In this document: positions 29,029 through 37,365 of the stretch, one piece after another
Layout of the letters: each line of letters begins with the position of its first letter
Numbering within the stretch: position 1 is the stretch's first letter
NCBI RefSeq assembly: GCF_017696075.1
Contig: NZ_JAAORI010000004.1
Span: forward strand, 124,001 to 188,000
Reading direction: 5' to 3'
DNA length: 64,000 nucleotides
Origin: Prochlorococcus marinus XMU1411
GTDB lineage: Bacteria > Cyanobacteriota > Cyanobacteriia > PCC-6307 > Cyanobiaceae
Notes under the pieces: generated by a model
Database searches by the model: none
What the model saw: only the letters and a program-made list of their open reading frames with translations
Told to the model about the DNA's origin: nothing
Translations under genes and position numbers: made by a program

Positions 29029-29625
29029 ATGATTTTAGAAATTATTGCTTATACTTTCCTTATTTTTATAACTGCAGTTTCACCTTTACCAGGATTGCCA
29101 TTCGTAATTCTTAATTATGAGCAAAATCCTATAATCATAGCTGGATTTACAACTATCGCAGGTGGACTAATGGCAGGTTTTGTACATTACAAATTTGCAA
29201 ATTTAATATATACAAAATTCGTAAGGAAAAATTTTCCTAAAATTTATTTAAAAACAAAAAAATATACGCCAATAATAAAACGAATGAGTTTTTTAGAACT
29301 TTTTTTATTAATTCTTTCTTCAGTAATACCAGCATCACTTATTGCTTTTGCTGCAGGAAGTTGCAAAATTCCATATAAAAAATATTTCACCTGTTCTGTT
29401 TTAACATTTATACCTTCCCAATTTCTTTATATTTTTGCTGCAAGTAAATCTAAAAATATTAAAGAACAATTTATCGGGCTTGGATTTAATAAATCTGAAG
29501 CTTTAATTGTTTCAATTTCTATAGGTTGTATTATTGTCTTCGTAATTCTATTCCTAATAAGAATAATAAGAAACAATTTATATAAGAAATCAAAGAGAAA
29601 GAAAAAACTTTTGGGTAAAATTTAA
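29029..29625 (+). CDS. Multi-pass membrane protein, DedA/VTT (SNARE-associated)-like
   Basis: The 198-residue protein has about four hydrophobic segments. The first holds a re-entrant-type SPLPGLPFVILNYEQNP turn. A GGLMAGFVHYKFANLIYTKF stretch follows, and a second hairpin contains SSVIPASLIAFAAGSCKIPYKKYF. The Pro-rich turn followed by Gly/Pro residues and the pattern xxxIPxxxIxxxAG-x-x-x-I-x-Y-x-x-F match the VTT/DedA fold, which is linked to lipid-carrier recycling. The C-terminal tail is strongly basic (KKSKRKKKLLGKI) and cytoplasmic. A role in undecaprenyl-phosphate handling would fit the locus but is inferred. It converges with the acyltransferase gene, 11 bases away. Confidence 0.6.
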   Translation: MILEIIAYTFLIFITAVSPLPGLPFVILNYEQNPIIIAGFTTIAGGLMAGFVHYKFANLIYTKFVRKNFPKIYLKTKKYTPIIKRMSFLELFLLILSSVIPASLIAFAAGSCKIPYKKYFTCSVLTFIPSQFLYIFAASKSKNIKEQFIGLGFNKSEALIVSISIGCIIVFVILFLIRIIRNNLYKKSKRKKKLLGKI

Positions 29626-29636
29626 AAAATTTATAT

Positions 29637-31400
29637 TCAATTTTTCAGTATTCTTATTTTCTCTAATAAAAAATTATTTTCTTTAAGACTATCTCCTAAA
29701 ATCCTTACGCCAGCTCCTGATAAATGTATTCCATCAAAAGAAACTAAATTACCATTCTTATCAGTAATTTTTTTAAAACCTTTTTCATCAAGAAAAGGTT
29801 GAATATCGCTTAAAACCAACTGACCATTTTTGGTAATTTTGAATAAATCCTTTTTTATTTCAGAATCTTTAGCTCTAAAGTTAATCCTTTCATTAATATC
29901 TTTTTTATGAAAAAGTGGGTTAATATTATGTATAAAATTCTTTCTTGTTTCTACTAATATTATTTTATTTGCTGGCTGGTTTGTCAGCTTTTCATGGTCC
30001 ATTTGTGTAAAAACAAGTTGTGAATTATTAGCAATTTTTTTATGTAAATTATTTTGAGGATCATAAGAGCCAATATAGGATAAGTCAAATTTTGTATTCA
30101 ATTCCTCTTCAATAAGTATGAAAGCATTTACTAAATCTCTAATTTTACTATCACCAATAAATAAAATTCTAATTTCATTATCATTGAAGTTAAATTCTTT
30201 GTTTAAAAATTTATATGCTATGTCCGTATATTCTTTACCTCCTAAGAAACCTAAAGGTATTTCACCATTTATAAGAAGATAAGGAAATCTTGATTCAAAC
30301 CAGCCTTTTCCTAAAACACCCCAAAAAGATATACTTCCTATAATTAAAGAAAAAAATAGTAGTGCAATTGTCCTCAAATTTTCACTATATTTATTAAATA
30401 ATTTTAAAAAAATATTCCCTTTTTTTTCAATTAATTCATACATTATTGTTCCTAACAAAATTGAAATAAATATAATCAAAATGCTTGAATTCTGATCCAA
30501 TTTTTCATATGAACTTAATCTTGCAAATGCTAGTAATGGCTGATGATATAAATAAATCGAATAACTTGCCAAGCCTAAATATAAAATGGGTTTAAAGCTA
30601 AGAAGTTTTTGTGTATTATTTTTAGGAGAATCTATACAAATTAGAGCAATACAAGTTAATGGAATAAAGAATAATACTGATGGTGCATCTTGTGGAATAG
30701 TGAAATTCTCAAATATAAAGAAAATAATTACACCAAATGATATAGGTGATACATAATTAGGCAATTTATATTGCTTTTCAGAAATCCAAGCACCGATAAT
30801 ACCAAGGCCAAACTCCCAAAATCTTGAGGGCAGTAAAAGATAATTTGATTTATGAAGAAAAAAACCATTATTAAAGCAAAAAAATATGCTTGTTATAAAC
30901 AAAATAAAACCGAATAAAAATACTAATTTTTTTCTTTTCTTAAAGTCAAATAAAACAAAAAACAAAGATAATAATAAATAAAACTGTTCCTCTAAGGCAA
31001 GACTCCAAGTAGTATATAAAGGCTTTAATTCATTTGCAGTCCCCCAGTAGCCTGAGGTTAAAGCTAATAAAATATTATTAGCTGCCAATAAAGTAGCGAC
31101 ACATGACTGAAAAAAATTCTCCAATAAATTTGGAGACATTATAAATAATGAAAAAAAAGTACAAATTAAAATACATATTAATAACTGAGGATATAATCTA
31201 ATAATTCTTCTTTTCCAGAAATTAATAAAATTAAAATCATTCTCTGTGAATATATATTTTTTTGATATTACATAACCGCTAATAACGAGAAAATAATCAA
31301 CACCGATATAAGCATTTGGAAATATATCAGGTAAAGCATGAAATAAAACAACTGAAATTACAGAAAAAGCTCTTAATCCATCAATGTGTTTTATTCTCAT
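29637..31400 (-). CDS. Acyltransferase 3 (OafA/YrhL-like) with C-terminal SGNH-like domain
   Basis: This integral membrane protein probably O-acetylates the surface glycan. Of its 587 residues, 1-370 form about ten membrane helices with the family start HIDGLRAFSVISVVLFHA (catalytic His), a basic RRIIRLYPQL loop, and WSLALEEQFYLL. The C-terminal 200 residues resemble an SGNH hydrolase: LFIGDSK replaces the usual GDSH block, and FDGIHLSGAG carries the Asp-x-x-His pair. The Asn/Gly blocks are not clear. It is 13 bases downstream of a glycosyltransferase gene in the asnB operon. A second, longer member lies at 61315-63330. Confidence 0.85.
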   Translation of the reverse strand: MRIKHIDGLRAFSVISVVLFHALPDIFPNAYIGVDYFLVISGYVISKKYIFTENDFNFINFWKRRIIRLYPQLLICILICTFFSLFIMSPNLLENFFQSCVATLLAANNILLALTSGYWGTANELKPLYTTWSLALEEQFYLLLSLFFVLFDFKKRKKLVFLFGFILFITSIFFCFNNGFFLHKSNYLLLPSRFWEFGLGIIGAWISEKQYKLPNYVSPISFGVIIFFIFENFTIPQDAPSVLFFIPLTCIALICIDSPKNNTQKLLSFKPILYLGLASYSIYLYHQPLLAFARLSSYEKLDQNSSILIIFISILLGTIMYELIEKKGNIFLKLFNKYSENLRTIALLFFSLIIGSISFWGVLGKGWFESRFPYLLINGEIPLGFLGGKEYTDIAYKFLNKEFNFNDNEIRILFIGDSKIRDLVNAFILIEEELNTKFDLSYIGSYDPQNNLHKKIANNSQLVFTQMDHEKLTNQPANKIILVETRKNFIHNINPLFHKKDINERINFRAKDSEIKKDLFKITKNGQLVLSDIQPFLDEKGFKKITDKNGNLVSFDGIHLSGAGVRILGDSLKENNFLLEKIRILKN

Positions 31401-31413
31401 AATTAAATTATAT

Positions 31414-32661
31414 TCATTTAGTTAAGTTGTTTTCTTGAATAATATTTTCATATATTTTTATTATGGAAGAAATTTCTTTATCTTTTGAAAAATTCTCCTT
31501 TATTATTCTTCTACTATTAAAACCTGCTTTTCTTCTCCATTCCTCATTAGATAATATAAAGTCAAGGTTATTAAATAATGATTTTGCATCATTCGGTGAA
31601 GATAAAAGTCCATTAACATTATGATTAATGACATCTTTTATACCACCAGTATCAATCGCAACTATAGGTTTTCCGCATGACATAGATTCAAGAATTGTAT
31701 TTGGTAAATTATCCAAAGAAGAGGGAACGCAAACTACGTCACACGCAGAGTAAGTGGTCCTTATGAAATCTAGATCATTATTAAATTCAAATGGATACAC
31801 ATCAATTGGGATTTTTTTCAACCATTTGTGAGAATTAATACCAACTGGAATGAAAAATATATCTGACCTTTTTTTAAATTTCAATAAAGCTTCTAATAAA
31901 ATATCTGTACCTTTTCTTGGATTATCAAATGCTACATGGGCACAAAATAAAATAGCTTTTCTTGATTCATCAAATATTCCTAGCTTTTTTCTTGCTTTAT
32001 TTCGATCAATTATTTTAAATTGATCTGTATCTATACCATTATGAACTAAATGAATCTTCTTTCTATTAAAAAGAGGACTTAATTTGGCAGCATCTCTTGT
32101 CCAAGATGAAGGAGCAATAATTGTTAAATTAGCAGCAAGATAACTATTTTTTTTCTTTTCCCAAAGTAAATTTGATGTATCTATTCCTATGGAAGGATAA
32201 CTTTTGAGATCAGGGCAACTGTTACAGCCGTCTATCCATTTATCACAATTAACTGGATATGCACAATGCCCAGTTATTGGCCATAAATCAGAGAGTCTCC
32301 AAACTATTGGTTTTTTTCTAGCTATTTTATTAAATAAATTAAATGAAAAATAACCCCCATGTATATTAAAAAGTTGAATAATATCTGCGTCTAAAATCCA
32401 TGGATGATTATGCAAATTTATTGATGATGGTATAAATCCATATTGAATTCCAAATTTTTGAAGTAACTTATTTGAGTAGTAGTCAAATTTTTTAATAATT
32501 ATATTTCTGGATACTTCTTTAATATCATTATCACTAGAAGATTTATCGCAAACAAACATTTTTGAACTAATGCCTTTATTTTTTAATCCATTATGAATTC
32601 TTGAAGCAGACTTAGCAGATCCCCCAATTTTGTCACTTGTAGAAAAATGTAGTATATGCAT
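31414..32661 (-). CDS. Glycosyltransferase GT4, WcaC-like
   Basis: The 415-residue protein starts ILHFSTSDKIGGSAKSASRI, with the acceptor loop GGS-x-K-S seen in WcaC-like enzymes. A region rich in Cys follows (HCAYPVNCDKWIDGCNSC), also typical of that group. The donor domain holds FCAHVAFDNPRKGTDILLEAL and SSLDNLPNTILESMSCGKPIV with the E-x7-E motif. The donor sugar is not predictable. It lies 7 bases downstream of asnB and 13 upstream of the acyltransferase, forming a three-gene minus-strand operon. The WcaC resemblance rests on the visible motifs only. Confidence 0.87.
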   Translation of the reverse strand: MHILHFSTSDKIGGSAKSASRIHNGLKNKGISSKMFVCDKSSSDNDIKEVSRNIIIKKFDYYSNKLLQKFGIQYGFIPSSINLHNHPWILDADIIQLFNIHGGYFSFNLFNKIARKKPIVWRLSDLWPITGHCAYPVNCDKWIDGCNSCPDLKSYPSIGIDTSNLLWEKKKNSYLAANLTIIAPSSWTRDAAKLSPLFNRKKIHLVHNGIDTDQFKIIDRNKARKKLGIFDESRKAILFCAHVAFDNPRKGTDILLEALLKFKKRSDIFFIPVGINSHKWLKKIPIDVYPFEFNNDLDFIRTTYSACDVVCVPSSLDNLPNTILESMSCGKPIVAIDTGGIKDVINHNVNGLLSSPNDAKSLFNNLDFILSNEEWRRKAGFNSRRIIKENFSKDKEISSIIKIYENIIQENNLTK

Positions 32662-32668
32662 TAAATCC

Positions 32669-34459
32669 TCAACGCAAATTATTTTCTTTCCACAATTGAA
32701 ACATTAATAAAGTCCAAATTTTTATGGAGTTGTTACTTTTACCTTCAAAATGTGGAAGGACATATCTACTATAAATATCTGGATTAAATATTCCCTCTTT
32801 TTTTAAGCGCATCGGATCTAAATATTCTTTAGTAAGACCCATTAAATTAGTTCTCAACCATCTATCTATTGGCAAAATAAATCCCTTTTTTTTTGCATTT
32901 AAAATTTCATCTGGGAGAATACCACTTAATGTTTTTCTTAAAAGATATTTCAAATCTTTTTGTTTTGTTCTTAAATTAGATGGTATTTTTAAAATCAAAT
33001 CAATTAATTCATTATCAAGAAAAGGTGTTCTTGCTTCTAAAGAATGTGCCATTGAAAATCTATCATTCATTAAAAGAAATTCATCTGGGAGCTGAGTTAA
33101 CCAATCAGTACATGCAATAGAGTCTCTAATATTGGAAGCTTTTGAATTTAAAAAAAGATCGTAAAAATAATCAGAAGTATTTGAGAATTGCTTTTCCATA
33201 TTTTCTATGATAGAAATCTTGTCCGAATTTTTAAAGTAGTAGAATTTATTAAAGAATTTATTTTCAAATACTTTTCGCGTTATTTTGTATTTAGATCTAG
33301 TTCTATATATCCAAGGTAATTTTTTTTCTAGACCACACCATTTTCCATAATTACCAAATAGTTCATCTCCCCCAGTACCAGTTAAACCAACCTTAAGATA
33401 TTTAGACATAAACTTAAAAACGAACCATGTAGGTAATCCTCCAGCATATGGTTCATCGATTGATGAAATCATAGAATTTAAATCTTCAAGAATATCTTCA
33501 GGTTTTAAAATTATTTCCATATGCTCAGTACCAAATTCTAAAGCAACTTTTCTAGCCAAAGGCAATTCATCTAAATCTTTTGCATATTCATCATCAAATC
33601 CTAATGAGAAAGTCTTAATAGATTTACCCAATTTGTGAGATAAGGCAACAATTGCAGATGAATCAAGTCCTCCAGATAAACAAGCGCCAATATCTACATC
33701 AGAAATAGTCCATCTTTTTATTGAAGATTGAAGTTTGTCTAAAATTTCATTGGAAATATTATTAATATTTAAATCATTATTTGGATTAAATAATGGCTCC
33801 CACCATCTAATTATTTTTAATTCTTTCCTTCCTAAATCATATTCTAATATATGTCCTGGGTTTAAACGTTTTATACCCTCTATAATGGAATCATAACCAT
33901 TTACATAAGATAAACTAAGATAGTTAAATAGACTTTGCATATTTATATCTCTTTTTATAAAAGGTAAACTTAAAATACTTTTTAACTCAGAAGAAAAGGC
34001 AAAAAAACCATTTTGAGTAGTGTAATAAAGTGGTTTAATTCCAAAACGATCCCTAGCAAGAAAAAGTTTATTGTTTACTTTATCTAAAAAAGCAAAAGAA
34101 AACATGCCATTAAGTTTACGGACAGAATAAATTCCCTCCTTTTGCAGTATTTTAAAAAGCAGTTCAGTATCAGAATTATTAGTATTAAATATTTCTCCCT
34201 TTTTTTCTAAATCAAAGCGTAAATCAAATGCATTAAATATCTCCCCATTATATATAAGAACATATTGCCTATCATTGGAAATTAAAGGTTGACTTCCTCC
34301 TTCAATATCCATTATTGATAAGCGCCTCATTGCTAATGAAATCTCATCTCCATCACTATATAGTCCATCTTCATCTGGACCTCTATGATACTGCGCATCA
34401 TTCATCTCATTAATCCAGTTTCCAGATTGTGAACCTATCAACCCAACAATTCCGCACAT
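32669..34459 (-). CDS. asnB: Asparagine synthase (glutamine-hydrolysing)-type amidotransferase
   Basis: The 596-residue protein has the two AsnB domains. The N-terminal Ntn glutaminase starts MCGIVGLIG with catalytic Cys2, followed by YHRGPDEDG and LIYNGEIFN. The synthetase domain has the PP-loop ACLSGGLDSSAIVAL and GTGGDELFGNYGKW. Its C terminus has HSLEARTPFLDNELIDL. In O-antigen and capsule loci such proteins (for example WbpS) amidate uronic acids instead of making asparagine. Here it starts a sugar operon next to a UDP-glucose dehydrogenase transcribed divergently, so uronamide formation is the likely role. Free asparagine synthesis remains possible. Confidence 0.9.
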   Translation of the reverse strand: MCGIVGLIGSQSGNWINEMNDAQYHRGPDEDGLYSDGDEISLAMRRLSIMDIEGGSQPLISNDRQYVLIYNGEIFNAFDLRFDLEKKGEIFNTNNSDTELLFKILQKEGIYSVRKLNGMFSFAFLDKVNNKLFLARDRFGIKPLYYTTQNGFFAFSSELKSILSLPFIKRDINMQSLFNYLSLSYVNGYDSIIEGIKRLNPGHILEYDLGRKELKIIRWWEPLFNPNNDLNINNISNEILDKLQSSIKRWTISDVDIGACLSGGLDSSAIVALSHKLGKSIKTFSLGFDDEYAKDLDELPLARKVALEFGTEHMEIILKPEDILEDLNSMISSIDEPYAGGLPTWFVFKFMSKYLKVGLTGTGGDELFGNYGKWCGLEKKLPWIYRTRSKYKITRKVFENKFFNKFYYFKNSDKISIIENMEKQFSNTSDYFYDLFLNSKASNIRDSIACTDWLTQLPDEFLLMNDRFSMAHSLEARTPFLDNELIDLILKIPSNLRTKQKDLKYLLRKTLSGILPDEILNAKKKGFILPIDRWLRTNLMGLTKEYLDPMRLKKEGIFNPDIYSRYVLPHFEGKSNNSIKIWTLLMFQLWKENNLR

Positions 34460-34582
34460 TTTTTAATGTATCCTGGATAATCAAACTATAGCTAATGCTA
34501 CAGTATTCAATGATCTTAATGTTATTTAACCATAGATAACTTATATTATTACCCAATATTATTAATCAAAAAATTTTAATTG

Positions 34583-35998
34583 ATGAATTATAAGATAAAA
34601 AATATTTGTTGTATTGGAGCTGGTTTCGTAGGTGGTCCTTCTATGGCAGTTATTGCTTCTAAATGTCCAAATATTAATGTAACGGTAGTAGATATTAATG
34701 AAAAAAGGATTGAAGCATGGAATGATAAGAATCTCTCAAATTTACCAATATATGAACCAGGTTTAGATGTATTAATAAAGAAATGTAGAGATAAGAATCT
34801 GTTTTTCAAAACTAATATTGAACAAGCAATATTTGAAGCGGATATGATTTTCTTATCTGTTAATACTCCTACTAAACAAACAGGAGTAGGAGCAGGACAA
34901 GCATTAGATCTAAGATGGGTTGAAGCATCTGCTAGACAGATTTCAAAATTTTCAACTGGAAATACTATTGTGGTTGAGAAGAGTACACTGCCCGTAAGAA
35001 CTGCAGAGACAGTTAAATCAATCCTCATTTCTAACAAAGATTCATTAGATAAAAAAAATATGCCCAATTCAAAAAGTTTTTCGGTTCTATCAAACCCTGA
35101 ATTTCTCGCTGAGGGTACTTCAATTAATGATTTAGAAAATCCTGATAGAGTACTAATTGGTGGAGATGATTTAAAAGCTATAGAAGCGCTTGAAAATATT
35201 TATTTAAATTGGGTGGAACCTCAAAAAATTTTAAAAACAAATTTATGGAGTTCTGAATTAAGTAAACTAACAGCTAATGCCTTCCTTGCTCAAAGAATAA
35301 GTTCAATTAATTCAATTTCAGCAATATGTGAATCTACTGGAGCTGATATTAGCGATGTAGCCGAAGCAGTTGGAATGGATAATAGAATTGGTTCAAATTT
35401 TTTGAAAGCAGGTCCAGGCTTTGGAGGCAGTTGTTTTAAAAAAGATATTTTGAATCTTGTTTATTTAAGTAATTATTATGGCTTGGAGGAAGTAGCCTCT
35501 TATTGGGAGAAAATTTTAGATATTAATAATTGGCAACAAAAAAGGATTTCAGAAATTATAGTCCACAAACTCTTTGGAACCCTATCAAATAAATGTATAG
35601 GTATATTAGGTTTTGCATTTAAAGCAAACACAAATGATACTCGTGAATCTCCTGCAATTAATATTTGTAGGGATTTAATAGAAGAAGGAGCTAAACTAAA
35701 AATATACGATCCAAAAGTCAACAACCTACAAATTGATATGGATTTAAAAAATGCATGTATTAGTAGTAATGTTGAATACAGTAGTGACTCATGGTTAGTA
35801 GAAGATAATTTATATAAAACTGCAAATAATTCAGATGCTCTGGTTGTATTAACAGAATGGGAGGAATTTGCAAATATTAATTGGCATGAGATTTCATGTA
35901 TTATGAGATCACCATCTTGGCTTTTTGATACACGAGGAATTACAAATAAATATATCGCAAAGAAAAATAATATAAATATTTGGCAAGTAGGTGTTTAA
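34583..35998 (+). CDS. ugd: UDP-glucose 6-dehydrogenase (eukaryote-like type)
   Basis: This enzyme oxidises UDP-glucose to UDP-glucuronate with two NAD. It has 471 residues from the ATG at 34583 (a TTG at 34580 precedes it). NICCIGAGFVGGPSMAVIA and VTVVDINEKRIEAWN lie at the N terminus, and STLPVRTAE and LSNPEFLAEGTSINDL in the middle. The catalytic-Cys loop GPGFGGSCFKKDILNLVYL and AFKANTNDTRESPA are intact. The GGPSMAVIA, VEASARQI and IGSNFLKAGPGFGG segments match the long animal/plant-like UGDH form. It supplies UDP-GlcA for the 4-epimerase at 25254 and possibly for AsnB amidation. Confidence 0.93.
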   Translation: MNYKIKNICCIGAGFVGGPSMAVIASKCPNINVTVVDINEKRIEAWNDKNLSNLPIYEPGLDVLIKKCRDKNLFFKTNIEQAIFEADMIFLSVNTPTKQTGVGAGQALDLRWVEASARQISKFSTGNTIVVEKSTLPVRTAETVKSILISNKDSLDKKNMPNSKSFSVLSNPEFLAEGTSINDLENPDRVLIGGDDLKAIEALENIYLNWVEPQKILKTNLWSSELSKLTANAFLAQRISSINSISAICESTGADISDVAEAVGMDNRIGSNFLKAGPGFGGSCFKKDILNLVYLSNYYGLEEVASYWEKILDINNWQQKRISEIIVHKLFGTLSNKCIGILGFAFKANTNDTRESPAINICRDLIEEGAKLKIYDPKVNNLQIDMDLKNACISSNVEYSSDSWLVEDNLYKTANNSDALVVLTEWEEFANINWHEISCIMRSPSWLFDTRGITNKYIAKKNNINIWQVGV

Positions 35999-36000
35999 CA

Positions 36001-36399
36001 AATTTTGGAGTTAGATATATCCAAAATAATTATAGATCTTAAACAAAATTGATATCATATTACAAAAGATTTAATTTCAATAGATATTTACAATTTAGCG
36101 AGAAAAGAAGCCAACTAATTCTTCAAAGAAAGTAATTTACAAAATAAAAAGCCAGGCGAATTACTTTTCTTTGTTGGATCCCTTTCTCATGTAAAAAAAA
36201 TATATAAATTAAGGAACTAGAAAAATAGCATTATTTATAATCCCAACTTATTTATCTATATGCGTATTTTAAAGAATTTGAATATGGGGTGATAAAGAAA
36301 TAGATAATATTCCAAAAAGAGCTAAGAAAAAATTGTTAATTTACTAGATAAATTATCAATGATTGGTATTTTATTTTTAAGAAAACTAAATAAATAAAT
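36001..36399 (+). pseudogene. Decayed coding frame of unknown family
   Basis: The stretch after ugd contains a readable plus-strand frame broken by stops. Readable parts include ISIDIYNLARKEAN, then after a TAA KKPGELLFFVGSLSHVKKI, and, after a shift near 36285, GDKEIDNIPKRAKKK. The shifted-back frame ends IVNLLDKLSMIGILFLRKLNK. The stops fall where Gln/Lys codons would be restored by one base change. The composition is that of a real protein tail of about 130 residues. I do not recognise the family. The alternative is random A/T-rich sequence, which rarely gives such balanced amino-acid content. No other feature was seen in this gap. Confidence 0.4.
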
Positions 36400-36405
36400 A
36401 ATTAT

Positions 36406-37350
36406 CTAACAATTTAAATTCCCATAAGTATTTAGTAATATCCCATTACCTCCTACTCCTACATTAAATTTCTTAACTGGTAAATTAGTTGCAAATTTTT
36501 TTAACTTTCTTAAACTCCATGGTTCGTCATATTTAGCTCCTAAAGCATCAAAAGTATCCATAATAGACCACTCTATTAGGTTTGTTTTTTCTTGAATAAC
36601 ACTTTCCTTACCAGAATAATTCCAACATGGTATAGGAATACAACCTGCTAAAACATTACCAATTTTGGGAATACTTTTAATAAAAGTATCAAAATCAAAA
36701 TATAAAGGTATATAAGTTTCTATTATTTTTAATAAAATTTTTGGATCAATATTTTTTGTAATTGGGCGCCAAAAATATTTAGGATGATAATAAGGGTTAG
36801 GAATATAATATTTTTTATAGTGATCAAAAGCACATAAGCCATTAGATTTTGAAAACTCTATACATGTTAAATATGTTTTAACTAAATTTGGTGTATGTTG
36901 AACAACGCCATAACATAATACAAAATCAAAAGAATTATAATTTAGAGGTAGGTTATAAAGACTTTCTTTTATCAATAAGAGATTTTCGCAAGAATTATTT
37001 TTTGAATTTGCAAAAACTGCATTTGACATATCTATACTGACTACTTTTGCACCATACTTAAGTAAAATTTCAGTAAATCTTCCAGCCCCAGAACCAATTT
37101 CTAAAACAAATTTATTTTTAAGAGAATTAGAATTCCATCCTGAACATTGAAATAATCTTTGTTCAGAATTTGATGTCCCATTATATGAATCAAATTGAGT
37201 TAATTGAAATTTATTCCATTGTAATCCAAAATTATCAGCATATCCCTGATAATTTTTAAAACCCTTTCTAATCCAAACACCTTTACTATTTATATAATTT
37301 GAGAACAATTCACTATTGATGACTTTCTCAAACTTAATTTTGTTCATCAT
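36406..37350 (-). CDS. SAM-dependent methyltransferase
   Basis: The 314-residue protein has motif I FVLEIGSGAGRFTEILLKYG in its first third, VVSIDMSNAV at the end of beta-2, FDFVLCYGVVQHTPN, and an LCAFDHYKKYYIP stretch. The N-terminal region (ESxF-like NKFQLTQFDSY) and QHTP block recall class I methyltransferases that follow KpsC/S-type or glycosyltransferase genes in O-antigen loci. The C-terminal 130 residues include SGKESVIQEKTNLIEWSIMDTFDALGAKY-like segments often seen in this family. The target is unknown. It lies 16 bases after the KpsC/S-like gene and probably shares its promoter. Confidence 0.82.
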   Translation of the reverse strand: MMNKIKFEKVINSELFSNYINSKGVWIRKGFKNYQGYADNFGLQWNKFQLTQFDSYNGTSNSEQRLFQCSGWNSNSLKNKFVLEIGSGAGRFTEILLKYGAKVVSIDMSNAVFANSKNNSCENLLLIKESLYNLPLNYNSFDFVLCYGVVQHTPNLVKTYLTCIEFSKSNGLCAFDHYKKYYIPNPYYHPKYFWRPITKNIDPKILLKIIETYIPLYFDFDTFIKSIPKIGNVLAGCIPIPCWNYSGKESVIQEKTNLIEWSIMDTFDALGAKYDEPWSLRKLKKFATNLPVKKFNVGVGGNGILLNTYGNLNC

Positions 37351-37365
37351 AATATTATATATTAT

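Noticed and set aside
34588-35067. 159-codon minus-strand frame opposite ugd
   Set aside because: It is a shadow of the UDP-glucose dehydrogenase gene with no recognisable family features.
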